64,000 bases of DNA, from contig OY757020.1 in the NCBI GenBank assembly GCA_963580285.1, positions 102,117,497 through 102,181,496 on the forward strand, in the 5' to 3' direction. Positions 45,535-58,394 of this stretch are shown here, in pieces; within the stretch, counting starts at the first letter, position 1, and every line of letters begins with the position of its first letter. This DNA is from Lucinisca nassula. Taxonomy: Eukaryota; Mollusca; Bivalvia; Lucinida; Lucinidae. The notes beneath the pieces are model-generated. The model was not told the DNA's origin. It saw only the letters and a list, made by a program, of their open reading frames with translations, and did not search any database. A program made the position numbers and the translations under genes.

Positions 45535-47985
45535 GGGGAGGGCCATTATTGACCCCAGGGCTACAATGTGCATAATGTTGAGGGAGGTCTAAAAAGGTGA
45601 AGCTTCATACCAAATATCAACAAAGCTTATAATTTGAACAATCTTGGCAAAGGTCCACTAGATGAAGCTACACACCAAATATCCAAGACCTGGGCCTTGG
45701 GGTTTCAGAGAAAAAGATTTTTTAAAGATATTCCCTACATTAGCCTATGTAAAACCAAATGGCCCCGGGGCGGGGGCATTTTTGGCCTCAGGGCTATAAC
45801 TTAAACAATCTCGATAGAGGTCCACTAGATGAAGCTTCACACCAAATATCAAAGACCTGGGCCTTGCTGTTTCAGAGAAGAAGATTTTCAAAGATTATCT
45901 CTATATATAAAACTATGCAAAACCAAAGGGCCGCGGGGCAGGGGCTATAATTTGAACAATCTTGGTAGAGGTCCACTAGATGAAGCTCCATACCAAATAT
46001 CAAAGACATGGGCCTTGTGGTTTCAGAGAAGATTTTTAAAGATTTCCCTATATAAGTCTATGAAAAACCAAAGGGTCTCGAGGTAGGGGCATTTTTGGCC
46101 CCAGGGCTATAATTTGAACAATCTTGATAGAGGTCCACTAGATGAAATTTCACACCAAATATCAAAGACCTAGGCCTTGTGGTTTCACAGAAGAAGATTT
46201 TTAAAGATATTCCCTATATAAGTCTATGTAAAACCAAAGGGCCCCCGAGACAGGGGTGTTTTTGGTCTCAGGGCTACAATTTGAACAATCTTGGTAGAAG
46301 TCCACTAGATGAAGCTTCATACCAAATATCAAAGACCTAGGTCTTCTGGTTTCAGAGAAGAATATTTTTCAAGATTTTCCCTATATATAAGTCTATGTAA
46401 TACCAAAGGGCCCAAGTGGGGGGCATTTTTGGCCCAAGGGCTATAATTTGAACAATCTTGGTAGGGGTCCACAAGATTAAGCTTCATACCAAATATCAAA
46501 GACCTAGCCCTTGTGGTTTCAGAGAAAAAGATTTTTCAAGATTTTCCCTAAATAAGTCTATGTAAAACCAAAGGGCCCTGGAGCGGGAGCATTTTTGTCC
46601 CCAGGGCTATAATTTGAACAATCTTAGTAGGGGTCCACTAGGTGAAGCTTCATACCAAATATCAAAGACCTGGGCCTTGTGGTTTCAGGGAAGAAGATTT
46701 TTAAAGATTTTCCCTATAGAAGCCTATGTAAAACCAAAGGGTCCCAGAGCGGGGGCATTTCTGGCCCCAGCACTATAATTTGAACAATCTTGGTAGGAGT
46801 CCACTAGGTGAAGCTTCATACTAAATATCAAAGACCTGGGCCTTGCGGTTTCAGAGAAGATTTTTAAAGATTTTCCCTATATAAGCCTATGTAAAACCAA
46901 AAGGGGGGGGGGACCTGGGCCTTGTGGGGTGAAGCTTCATACCAAATATCAAAGACATGGGCCTTACAGTTTCAGGGAAGAAATTTTTTAAAGATTGTCC
47001 CTATATAAGCCCATGTAAAACCAAAGGGCCCCGGAACGGGGGCATATTTGACCCCAGCACTATAATTTGAACAATCTTGGTAGGGGTCCACTAGATGAAG
47101 CTTCATACCAAATATCAAAGACCTGGGCCGTGTGGTTTCAGAGAAGATTTTTAAAGATTTTCCCTATATACGCCAATGTAAAACCAAAGGGCCCCCTGGC
47201 GGGGGCATTTTTTGTCCCAGCATTAAAATTTGAACAATCTTGGTAGGGGTCCACTAGATGAAGCTTCAGACCAAATATCAAAGTCCTGGGCCTTGTGGTT
47301 TCAGAGAAGAAGATTTTTAAAGATTTTTTACTATATAAGCCTATGTAAAACAAAAGGGCCCCGGGGCGGGGGCATTTTTGGCCCCAGCACTATAATTTGA
47401 ACAATCTTGGTAGGGGTCCACTAGATGAAGCTTCATACCACATATCAAAGACCTGGGCCTTGCGGTTTCAGACAAGAAGATTTTTAAAGATTTTCCCTAT
47501 ATGAGCCCATGTAAAACCAAAGGGCCCCGGGATGGGGGCATTTTTGGCCCAAGCACTATAATTTGAACAATCTTGGTAGGGGTCCCCTAGATGAAGCTTC
47601 ATACCAAATAACAAAGACCTGGGTCTTACGGTTTCAGAGAAGAAGATTTTTAAAGCTCTTCCCTATATACATGTAAGCCCATGCAAAACCAAAGGGCCCC
47701 GGAGCGGGGGCATTTTTGGCCCCAGCACTATAATTTGAACAATCTCTGTAGGGGTCCACTAGATGAAGCTTCATACCAAATATCAAAGACCTGGGCCTTG
47801 TGGTTTCAGAGAAGAAGATTTTATTTTTAAAGATTTTCCTTATATAAGCCTATGTAAAACCAAAGGGCCCCGGGGCGGGGGCTTTTTTGGCCCCAGCACT
47901 ATAATTTGAACAATCTTGGTAGGGGTCCACTAGATGAAGCTTCATACCAAATATCAAAGTCCTGGGCCTTGTGGTTTCAGAGAAG
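45535..47985. repeat. H2 tandem array A (about 150-bp units)
   Basis: Uninterrupted counterpart of the split H1 array, about 16 units, holding the empty X2 target at 46296-46312. Differences from H1 are single bases, a 2-bp indel near 46026 and the length of a G run near 46905. Confidence 0.9.
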
Positions 47986-48219
47986 TTTGATCTGACCTAC
48001 TGACCTACATTTGACCCGACATGACCAATATTCAAATTTGACCGAGATATTGTCATGACAATCATTCTGAGCAAGTTTAATGATGATTGGACCATAACTG
48101 TGCCCTCTAGTGTGTTCACAAGGTTTTTCTATGATTTGACCTACTGACCTACTTTTTGACCCAACATGACCCATATTCAAACTTGACTGAGATATTGTCA
48201 GGATGATTATTCTGAGCAA

Positions 48220-48973
48220 TGATGATGATGATTTCGTGTTTAACGACGCGTCAACCCTCTTTGTGGGTCATAAGCGTCAAACGGTTGATGGTTAAACGGT
48301 ATGAATAATTATGATGATATTAAAAGTAAAAAGTCAGAATGATAATGTATAAAAATCTGAAACAGTTAAATCTTATGAAAAAGTCCAATTTCTTTTAAGA
48401 ATAAAATAATATTATCAACAGGTACATCTCGAAACAGTTGTTGCAAAGTGTCAGCTTTGAAATATAAAATACGTGTGGGTGAAAAGTCAACACAGTCAAT
48501 TAAGATATGTTTCACAGTGAATGGCTGATCACAACCTACACAAGAAGGCTGATCATCACCATTAAAAATATAAGAATGAGTAACTCTAGTATGGCCGATG
48601 CGCAGTCGTGTTAATACTACGTCCTCTTTTCTGGAAAACTGTGGAGGAGAGCATTTTGTACTAACGACAGGTTTAATGGCATGGAGTTTGTTATTTATTG
48701 CACGGTCCCATTCGCCTTGCCATTCCGACAAGATGTATCTGTTGATAAATGGTTTAAAATTGTTAAAAGGAATTTTAAAAACAGATGAATCAAGATTGAG
48801 CGATTCCTTTGCTTTCTTGTCAGCATATTCATTGCCGACAATGCCAATATGGCTCGGAAGCCAACAAAACAAGATTTGTTGTGTTTTAGAAATTTCATGA
48901 TGTTTTTCGATCAATTTTTGAATTTGAGGATTTTTAGATGATGAATGGTCTAAAGCCTTAAGCACAGAAAGTG
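48220..48973 (-). mobile_element. X11: 5'-truncated LINE in H2 array B
   Basis: About 754 bp of X 3' end (tail, 3' UTR, ORF2 from the FSDS region of RNase H to the stop). Flanking GATATTGTCAGGATGATTAT-type sequence is repeated at both sides (48191-48219, 48973-49001; 27 of 29 matching), which is either a long imperfect target duplication or two array units. The open frame 48366-49046 fuses array sequence to the RNase H end and is not a gene. Confidence 0.87.
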
Positions 48974-49001
48974 ATATTGTCACGATGATCATTCTGAGCA
49001 A

Positions 49002-49500
49002 GTTTGATGATGATTGGACCATAACTGTGCCCTCTAGAGTGTTCACAAGGTTTTTCTATGAATTGACCTACTGACCTACTTTTTGACCCGACATGACCCA
49101 TATTCGAACTTGACCGAGATATTGTCACAATGATCATTCTGAGCAAGTTTGATGATAATTGAACCATAACTGTGCCCTCTAGAGTGTTCACAAGGACTAT
49201 CTATGGTTTGACCTACTGACCTACTTTTTGACCCTACATGATCCATATTCGAACCTGACCGAGATATTGTCATGATAATTATTCTGAGCAAGTTTGATGA
49301 TGATTGGACCAAAACTGTGCCCTCTAGAGTGTTCACAAGGTTTTTCTATGATTTGACCTACTGACCTACTTTTTCACCCGACATGACCCATATTCGAACT
49401 TGACCGAGATATTGTCATGATGATCATTCTGAGCAAGTTTGATGATGATTGGACCAAAACTGTGGCCTCTAGTTTGTTCACAAGAAAAAGTTTACGCACG
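49002..49500. repeat. H2 tandem array B, right part, and GACG microsatellite
   Basis: About three and a half 145-bp units matching H1 array B, then a GACG-type microsatellite shorter than in H1, then the H2 right terminus. Confidence 0.88.
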
Positions 49501-49573
49501 ACGGACGACGCACGACGACGCCGGACATCTTACGGTCACAAAAGCTCACCATGACCTTCGGTCAGGTGAGCTA

Positions 49574-49690
49574 AAAAGACAGAAAAGGGTAAGGTAAATG
49601 GGCATATGGTTGGTATCAGGAAAGATACAAAAAGAGTTGAAGATAAAGCAAAGCGGTATCTCTAGGGCTCGGCGCGACCAGCCGATTGAC
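49574..49690 (-). mobile_element. X10 5' UTR remainder
   Basis: It continues the 5' UTR of X10 after H2 (AAAAGACAGAAAAGGGTAAG to CGACCAGCCGATTGACC). The outer part with the ribozyme is missing, and the junction to X12 shares TTGAC. Confidence 0.85.
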
Positions 49691-49981
49691 CTTAATTGAC
49701 TGTGTTGACTTTTCACCCTCACGTATTTTATATTTCAAAGCTGACACTTTGCAACAACTGTTTCGAGATGTACCTGTTGATAACATTATTTTATTCTTAA
49801 AAGAAATTGGTCTTTTTCATAAGATTTAACTGTTTCAGATTTATATATATATATCATTCTGACTTGTTACTTTTAATATCGTCATAATTATTTATGCCGT
49901 TTAAGCATTAACCGACTGACGCTTATGACCCAGCAAGAGGGTTGACGCGTCGTTAAACACGAAATCATCATCATCATCATC
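49691..49981 (+). mobile_element. X12: LINE 3' end marking the edge of the cluster
   Basis: Last 45 or so codons of ORF2 (LIDCVDFSPSRILYFKAD...), 3' UTR and an (ATC)n tail of about six units, plus strand. It may be the 3' end of X3 or X6, both plus-strand copies lacking one. Family X is not seen to the right of it. Confidence 0.88.
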
Positions 49982-50454
49982 GAACGAGTAACCACAATAT
50001 ATGTTTTAATGCAGAAATAATGATTGATGCAAACTCCAGTTTGACTATATGAAATAGCGGCTTGAGCAGTTTAACTAACCACAAGCATGTTTTCGTTATG
50101 CTTTAAAGGAACGTAACATATATAAACATCGATAAAATTTAACTTCGCAAAATGAAACATTTTAGATTGAAAAGATTATTTTCTAGTTTCTACCCATTAT
50201 AAATGCACTGAAGATACCCCATATAACCCCCTTGATGAGGCGGGTTCTGTTGTACACCCATTAACCAATTTAAGAGTATTATTAGATTTAAAATAATATA
50301 GATGTATATCGATGTCAGCAGCACCCTATTAGGTTATTAATCATATATACACGTTATATTATTGGTTTAAATTTCAGGCTGTGACAAAATACAACACAAG
50401 CGACACGAAGCATCAAATAAAAGACACTCTCAGTTAAAGGCTATAAGATAAACC
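49982..50454 (+). other. Non-coding leader region of the FEN/PIN-like gene remnant
   Basis: AT-rich single-copy-looking sequence with no X similarity. A plausible splice acceptor (TTTAAATTTCAG before GCTGTGAC, about 50378) lies 77 bp before the first ATG, so an upstream 5' UTR exon may exist. No promoter element could be defined. Confidence 0.45.
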
Positions 50455-53400
50455 ATGACATCCACTACATTATCTCTGTTTCCAAGTCCTACGAAGAGAG
50501 CTGTTAGTAATACAGACTTAAAAAAATGTATAATTTGTCAGGAAGAAAACGCAGGAAAACTTTTAACAATACAAGAAAAGAGTTTCCAAACAATGAAAGA
50601 GACAGCAGAATTAAGACAAGATCATACATCTACACGCCTTGAACTAGATTTGCGTGAACAAACAGACTTTTTCACAAAACACCCACTTTGGCATGAAAAC
50701 TGTCGTGCATCATGGACAAGTAAAATTAATGTTAATACATCTTTAAGAAAGAGAAAACTTTCTCCATCACCAAATGCCCCTGCAGCAAAAAGAATCACTA
50801 GAACACTAATTCCTGACTTTGATTTTAAGAACATGTGCTTCCTTTGCGGAAAGGCTAAACTTCATGGAAAACAAAAGCATTAGAAACTGGTCCGTGTAAT
50901 GTCAGGAAAGGAACCCTTCCAACAGTATGTATACGACTGTGTGAAAAATGCAGATGTTATTGTTTTGCGCAGAATTCAAGGTAACGGGGACTGCCCTATT
51001 GATATGGTCGCTGCTGAGGCAAGGTACCATAAGCCTTGTTATGACAATTTACGACACAAAGTCCGACCCAAAGCAGAAACAGAGGCATATGCGGTGTACA
51101 CTGATGCGTTTGAAAAACTTTGTGATGAAATAGAAGGACCGTTACATTCAGGAAAGTTAATGTACATGACAGTTTTAAGACAGTCATACATGAATCATCT
51201 AATTCATTCTGGGGTGCCTCATGAAGATGCAGAGAAATGTAGAAACTCACATCTAAAAAGGAGATTGCAGAAAAAATATGGAAATGAAGTCTTGTTTTGG
51301 CCGCAAGCGGGAAAATACTCTGACCTGATCTTTTCTGCGTCAATATCTGCAGGGAAATTAATTCAAGCATGTATTAACCTGAAAAAAGACATGGAAGAAA
51401 ACTACATTCCAATTCCAGAAGATAATGATTCAGATATTCCTGATGATAAGCAGACAGACAAACAAGCAGAGATAGAAAGAACCAACAAAATTATGTTTGA
51501 GGCCTCTATAAGACTAAACAGTGACTTGAAACAAATGAAAAACAATATCAAAGATGATGACACAAATGCGTGGTTTGTAGACTATAATCATGCAGATAAA
51601 CTAATTCCAGACAGTTTATACAACTTATTAGCTTTCATTCTGAATGAAAATAAAGATACTTCAGACATAGACAATGAAACAGGCAGGGTGAAATTACAAG
51701 ATATAGCCGGAAACAAATTGGGATCTCGTTTGACTTTGAAGGAGAGAGTTCTAAATCTGGCTCAAGACATAGCATTTGCTAAAACATCCACCAGGACTCC
51801 GCAACATGTAAGCCTGGCTGTATATGTATACCATAAAACCCGAAGTAAAGATCTCATCACAGTCTTGAACAAATTAGGGTTGTGTATAAGCTATGTAGAT
51901 CTTCAAAGAGTTCTGAGTTCAGTTGCACTAGAAGTCACAGAAAAAAGTGAAGAAGACGGCATCTTTATTCCATCAAATATTGTGCCACAGAAATTTACTC
52001 AATATGCAATTGATAATCTTGACTTTTCAGAATGTACACTAGATGGAACAAGTATGCATGTCACTAGCATGGTGATGTATCAGTATAATGACACGAGAGA
52101 ATTGATTAACAGCGGTTCAATAGCCAGTGTACCAAAGAGAATTTCAAGGAAAACAAGTCTAGATTCTACAGGTACTTTAGAAAAAGTGAGAACTGCGACG
52201 GAGATTCGAAAATTGAGGCGTGATGTAAGTCTTAGCAGTCCACAAGATGTTGAGTGGCTTCTGCAGCAAGAGACTAATGAAAATTCTGAATTAAACTTAT
52301 GCTGGGCTATAGCAAGGTTGTGTCCGACAAAACTACTTGAAGTTGAAGTTGACTGTCCTGGGTGGAAGGTCTTCAATGCTGTCATTAGCCAATCAAATAC
52401 GACACCAACTGCAATTGGCTATTGTCCTTTCTTACAAAATCCACCAACAAACCCCGACGTGGTAAAAGAGGCTCTCACAATCTGTATGAAAAGCAGTGAG
52501 AAACTTAGGCTTAAACACACAGTGGTCACACAGGATCAAGCAATCTATGAGATAAGTTACACCTTGAGGAAGGAAAACCCAGATAACTTTACAAATCTGA
52601 TATTGCGGTTAGGAGGTTTTCACCTGCTCATGAATTACCTGGGTGCAGTTGGCAAATTCATGAATGGCTCCGGCATTAGTGAAATTTCGGTTCAAAGCAA
52701 AGTTATGCTTGAAGGCACAGTGAATAAAGTATTATCCGGAAAGGGATATTACCAGGCAATAAATACGCATATAAGGATGCATGAGGCCATGATATCTATG
52801 TGGTGGTATGCGTTTGGAAATTTCTGTGTCGATAAAGGATGTGACTTGACTGTATTTACCAAATTATGTGACTGCTTAAGGAATATTGAAAGTACTTTAA
52901 AAAGTGACAAAGAGGAATGTTTGAACAATGTGAATGAAATGAGAAAGTGTTGTGCTCAACTACAGACACTTATCGACAAATTCAAACTGTCAAGATCTGA
53001 ATATAAAACTGACACATTCTGGCAGAATTACATAGCACTTATTCAAACTGTTCTGTTGTATGTCCATGCAGAACGTGAATGCATATGGAATGAACATTTG
53101 ACAGCTGTCTTACAAATGGCGAATGTCATTACAGCAGCGGATCATCAGAAATATGTGAATGCGGTAATCACCTACCTTGCAGAAATGAAGGCACTGCCTC
53201 AGACGGCGCCTGGGGTTGAAACAGAATTCCAACAAGGAAATTTTGTGGTGAAGAGAGCAGGTGGAAACTTTAACGGCATATGGACTGACATGGCCCTAGA
53301 ATGCTCCCAGAATTGCGATGCTAAAGGGAAGACTGGACAAGCAGGACTTAAAGGAATAACCATGAAAATACAGACACAAGAAAAATGGTTTCTTACCTTG

Positions 53401-55214
53401 CCATTTGCTGCAGGTGTCACATCAGCTGTTAAAACCATGCTTCACATGGACGAGGTAGAAACACAGCACCATGAAGATCATCAGGCCACTGTGTCAAGAG
53501 AAACACAACAACGAAAAGCCATTCTTGAAACCGTTAATGTAGAAATGATTAACCCTTTCACATAGTCCGATACAGAGGACTTAGTAAACATTGCAAGTGG
53601 CCTGAAAGCCAGTGAGGAAATCGCGAATGATCTCTTGCAGCTGAAAAAGGTAAAGCAAGAAGTGAAATCGCAAATGAAATTAAAAAATCGGAATGAGGGG
53701 GATAAAGATCAGTTGGAAGAACTGCTTTCTCATGAATTGCGGAGATATCCACCATCATTGGCCGAAACAGACATTCAAACAAGTGAAACTATGCTTCGGA
53801 CCGGTAATAAGTCATCTTTGTTGGGCATTCTAAAAGAGAAAGGTGGTTTAGAAGAATGGCCTATAGACATTGAAAAAAGTGAAATTACCTCCAGTGTTGT
53901 TGTTGATGTTATGTGGTATATTCGATCGTTGCCACCATTACACAATGAGGAAAGTGAAAACTATGCCCGAAGAATCCTTGATAGTATTATAAGTAAATAT
54001 CCCTCACAAAATGTCCATCTAGTAGCTGACAGATATGATGGTTTATATGGGGTTGAAGATAGCAATGGCAGATATGTGAATCTCAAAGAGGCTAGTGGAT
54101 GTCGACATAGAAGAAAAGAGTCACTCAGAGAATTTGAATTGAGAAAAGGGTTAGTTCTAAAAGATTTTGATGAAATGTTGTGCAATAGCGCAAGCAAATC
54201 TAACCTGTTAGCATTCCTGTTTGAAGTATGGACTGAGAGTTCAGACATTTTACACCCTGGAACTCATTTATTTCTGTCAGGAGGATTTAAAAGCAGAATG
54301 GATATACAAGTTGTAAGTTCTGAAATGGAATACAGCATAAGTGAAGACGAGAAACGCATGTTGACCAGCGCACATGAAGAGGCTGACACAAGAGTATTTC
54401 TTCATGTTATGGCTGCAACTAAATCTGGAAGTGAAAGAGTAACAATATGTGCTTCAGACAGATATTGTCGTCATAGCCTTGTTCCATTTTAAATATCTTC
54501 GAGAAAATGGACTTCTTGAACTGTTTATAGATTCTAAGAACTATAATATACCTATCCATGAAATAGTACATGGATTTAGTGAGAATGAGAGGGACATGCT
54601 TCCATTGTTGCATGCAATTAGTGGATGTGACACAAACAGCTTTGTATTTGGAAAAGGCAAACGGGCATTCAGGAAAGCCGTAAGTGAAATGAAAATGGAA
54701 TCCGAACTAGCTCATTTGAGTAGAGTTATCAAAGATGACAACAGTCAGGAATTAATAGACAATGTGAATGCTAAAGCAACAGATATTTGTATATCTATAT
54801 GCGAAGGACAAGGACTTTGAGACCTTAAATGCTCTGAGAGCACATGTATACTATGGAGGTCACAAATATCTAGAGGCCTTACCTCCAACTGACGATGCAT
54901 TACAAAACCATGTTCGCCGAGCTGTGTATCAAACAAACATATGGGTGTCAGCTCTAGAACCTGTCCCAGAAGTACTAGATCCATTTAAATATGGCTGGAC
55001 CTGTGAAACGGGGTCGACTAAACCTATTTTGCTACAGAACAAAATCACTCCTGACAGTCTTGTAAAAGATACCTACTGTAAATGCAAGAAAAAATGCATC
55101 AGAAACTGCTCATGCAAGAGGATTGATGTGCGTTGTGATATTGCTTGTTCTTGTCGTGGGCAAGCATCTAGCTGTGAACGTATTCGCATAGAAACAGATG
55201 TGATGGAGATGTGA
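50455..55214 (+). pseudogene. Large intronless gene: CX2C/HX2C modules, FEN/PIN-like domain, Cys-rich tail; broken
   Basis: One long product of about 1580 codons can be followed. The first part (50455-50880) has CIICQ...HENC. A TAG at 50881 interrupts the second module, CFLCGK...YHKPCYDNL. The same frame is then open to a TAG at 53563 (888 codons) and to 54492. Around 54450 two bases are missing in a SDTDIVV motif, and a second shift lies near 54785. Motifs near the end (HLVADRYD, HEEADTRVFLH, SDTDIVVIAL, ISGCDTNSFVFGKGK) follow the acidic order of FEN/XPG-PIN nucleases; this is inference. The C-terminus is CXC-type Cys-rich (YCKCKKKC...CSC). I recognise the architecture from multi-copy invertebrate proteins but cannot name it. 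Confidence 0.75.
50899..53565 (+). pseudogene. Longest open segment of the FEN/PIN-like gene (888 codons between two TAGs)
   Basis: It lies in the same reading frame as the segments before and after, bounded only by TAG at 50881 and 53563. It contains the end of the second zinc-binding module (VAAEARYHKPCYDNL) and a long helical middle region of unknown fold. If the TAGs are real the translated products are separate; if they are read through, one protein of at least 1330 codons would result up to the frameshift. Confidence 0.7.
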
Positions 55215-55651
55215 GCAGATTAAAATCCATGGATGTAGTTAGACAGTGAAAAGTTCTCAATGATGTGAAAGTCTTCATAATAATCCAGAAATATAACAAT
55301 AATTCAGTGATTTAATGGTAATTACATGTTCATTGCTGTTTGGAAGTCTAAGCAGATCTATTAATGGAGTGTGAGAGATGTACCTTATCGATTCTATGTT
55401 TTAGGACAGATCAGCATATGCAAACAGTGCAGACCCAGATTAGACTGCACCTCTAGGAGCAGTCTGATCAGTTTCTTTACTTGTTGCGATTTCATCTATT
55501 TCTTTTGGACACATTTTGGTATTGTAAAATCAGTTGGCTAAACGTTTAGTATAATTACAGCAACCTTTTGGTACCCCAAATTTTAGAATATTTACAGTAT
55601 GTAGTACTTACATTAGTATATATAACAAAGCAATGTAACGTTTATCTTTTT
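55215..55651 (+). other. Non-coding; fragment of a dispersed repeat
   Basis: 3' flank of the preceding gene remnant. The part at about 55400-55480 (CAGTGCAGACCCAGATTAGA ... AGCAGTCTGATCA) resembles a bivalve-wide dispersed repeat that also shows near 62820. No polyadenylation signal stands out and no gene is seen. Confidence 0.5.
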
Positions 55652-56765
55652 TTTATCCCCCGCCGAAGGCGGAGGGATATAGTTTTGGCGTTGTCCGTCC
55701 GTCCATCCTTCCGTCCGTCCGTCACACTTTGTCCGGAACCGTTTCTCAGCAACTATTGCATGGAATTCAATGAAACTTGAAATAAATATGTATTATTATG
55801 CTGTGGTGATGCACGCGCAATTTTTTTTCGGTTTGACTTTTTACATCCAGAGTTATGGCCCCTTGAATGATTGAAATTCTGGATTTTTCGTCGTCTCACT
55901 TTGTCCGGAACCGTTTCTCAGCAACTATTGCATGGAATTAAATGAAACTTGAAATAAATATGTAATATTATGCTGCAGTGATGCATGCGCAATTTTTTTT
56001 TCGGATTGACTTTTTACATCCAGAGTTATGGCCCCTTAAATGATTGAAATTCTGGATTTTTTCGTCATCTCACTTTGTCCGGAACTGTTTCTCAGCAACT
56101 ATTGCATGGAATTAAATGAAACGTGAAATAAATATGTATTATTATGCTGCGGTGATGCACGCGCAATTTTTTTCTGGATTGACTTTTTACATCCAGAGTT
56201 ATGGCCCCTTAAATGATCGAAATTCTGGATTTTTCGTCGTCTCACTTTGTCCGGAACCGTTTCTCAGCAACTATTGCATGGAATTAAATGAAACTTGAAA
56301 TAAATATGTATTATTATGCTGTGGTGATGCACGCGCATTTTTTTTTCGAATTTACTTTTTACATCCAGAGTTATGGCCCCTTAAATGATTGAAATTCTTG
56401 ATTTTTCGTCGACTCACATTTTTGTCGGGAACTGTTTCTCAGCAACTATTGCATGGAATTAAATGAAACTTGAAATAAATATGTATTATTATGCTGTGGT
56501 GATGCACGCACAAATTTTTTTCGGATTGACTTTTTACACCCAGAGTTATGGCCCCTTAAATGATTAAAATTCTGGATTTTTCGTCGTCTCACTTTGTCTG
56601 GAACCGCTTCTCAGCAACTATTGCATGGAATAAAATCAAACTTGAAATAAATATGTATTATTATGCTGCCGTGATGCATGCGCAATTTTTTTTTCGGATT
56701 GACCTGGATTGACTTTTTTATCCAGAGTTATTTTCCCTTAAATGATTGAAATTGAGGAATTTTGT
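55652..56765. mobile_element. Dispersed tandem-repeat element with terminal hairpin (172-bp units, 6 copies)
   Basis: It starts after a T run with a strong hairpin (TATCCCCCGCC-GAA-GGCGGAGGGATA), then a GTCC microsatellite (about 55690-55725). Six units of about 172 bp follow, each beginning CACTTTGTCCGGAACCGTTT and including TCCAGAGTTATGGCCCCTTA. The last unit is degraded. No coding potential; the two open frames inside are repeat products. Confidence 0.8.
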
Positions 56766-58164
56766 GTATTCGGTGATTATATCGGGTTTTTTTAATATTC
56801 GCGAATTTTATTTTGGTATCCTTGAAACCACATAACAGGTAAATAATTTTGAATGATGCTAATAAGAAACACTTGTATTATATGCTTTTTCATTAACATG
56901 GGCACAACAGAGACATTAACAGTTAATGATTGTGTAACATTAATGAATTTTCACTTTTGCATTAAATGATTTATGCATCCAATGCATTAAGTAAAGCTTG
57001 TGTAAAGCTTTTTTGGAAAACTGGAACAAAAAGTATTGTATTACTGCAATAAAAGCACTGAAATACTTTAATTTTACCAAACAAATATGGTATTGCTATA
57101 AAAAAACACTATTTAAATTGTTACTGTCTCTGAGCACAATGTATCTAGCTTGATGTTGTCATATATGTAGTTTCACATAGTAATTATACCTTTTCTCTGC
57201 ATATAATACTCTCACTTACTCTCCAACTGATCATAGGTATCTGGTTTCCTTTTTCAGTTTGGGTTAGGAATTAGTATTACAGCAAATCATTGAACCAGGT
57301 GCCTGTACAACTAAAATTTTCTAAAACACTATATAGACATTTTCCTGCATCTTGATAGAGCTAGCTGCACTGTAACATGACCTACCTCCTCGAGCATGCC
57401 TCAATTTTTTTCACTGTCAGAATTAAAATTCATTTCATATAATATTCTTTAAAGCCTTGTGATGAAAGCTGTTTTCTATCAGTTACAAAGATATAAAGTT
57501 TTTTAGTCCCGTACCGGTTCTTACCAAATCGGGTCATCATGTAGGTCACTTTGTCAAATAAGAAAACATTGTGACGATGCTAAAAGTCACATTGTTCAGT
57601 GAATTTTCATGAAACATTGTCATGATAATTATATAGATGAAGTGAGGGAAAAAAGTAATTTATCTATTTATACGCTCATATAATTTTTCCTTTATAGAAC
57701 TTTGCATTTCATTTAAAGGCAACCGGTGTACGGGACACATCTGTTAGGACAGTTCCTTTTTTTAGATATTTTGTTCTAACCTGCCTTGTGTGCAAAAAAA
57801 ATTAAGGCATGTGTGGTGTGCCCGGAAACACTACCATGCATAATCTAATACTCAATTATACTAGATTAATATATCTGATCAAAAGACTTAATATCAGCAA
57901 TTCTGTATTTTCTGTTCTAAAAGGTTATACACTTAACAAATGTTATAAGTACACACTTTAAAAAAAATGATATAATTAAGGGAAAACAAAAAAATTAAGA
58001 AATATGCAACATATTTTCAGCATGTAGCAATAAAATACTGTTCCAGTCACGTTTGGCTAAATATTCACCAGCCAGCTGAAGATTTATTATGTATTAAAAT
58101 GTGATTGTAACCCTTAAATTTTTCAAATCAGACCCTTAAACATATTATATTCTTTCAAGCATTA
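56766..58164. other. AT-rich non-coding DNA
   Basis: No reading frame of note, no RNA gene and no strong repeat structure seen. It could be intergenic or an intron upstream of the 58734 exon. Confidence 0.5.
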
Positions 58165-58394
58165 GAGAGTTTGAGATTTTGAACGGGTACATGTACGTGT
58201 ACGGATAGCAATTTTACCTATAATAATATAATAAGCGTATGTCGTAAATCACTTTAATCTAGCGGTTACAGAACTGGTTTAACCCGCATTCGAGTAGGGC
58301 GCACATTGAAATATATACGGTAGTAAAGATCAAAACCGGTAGAACAACTTCTACAAGTACACGTACCTGTACAAGTTTGAAATCTCAAACTCTC
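58165..58394. mobile_element. MITE with 39-bp-scale inverted repeats, TA flanks
   Basis: 230 bp bounded by TA on both sides. Termini GAGAGTTTGAGATTT and AAATCTCAAACTCTC are perfect inverted copies, and pairing continues imperfectly through GTACATGTACGTGTAC and GTACACGTACCTGTAC. TA duplication and size fit a Tc1/mariner-type MITE. Confidence 0.82.

Larger units (their letters stand above)
45470..49573. mobile_element. H2: second copy of the HINE/pearl-like element
   Basis: Nearly identical to H1 end to end: 3322 bp without the nested X11, against 3327 bp for H1. It has the same terminal hairpin, subterminal GCTCACCTGACC/GGTCAGGTGAGC, and array units in the same order. It sits in an X 5' UTR at GAGATAA/AAAAGACAG. 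Different flanks show two separate insertions and not one segmental duplication. Confidence 0.82.

Noticed and set aside
48366..49046. 226-aa protein with RNase H end
   Set aside because: Chance fusion of array B sequence with the truncated X11 ORF2; lacks most of the RNase H domain.
1063..49573. Segmental duplication of 1063-10211 and 45470-49573
   Set aside because: Flanks differ (X ORF2 against X 5' UTR) and similarity ends exactly at the element borders, so these are two insertions of one element.
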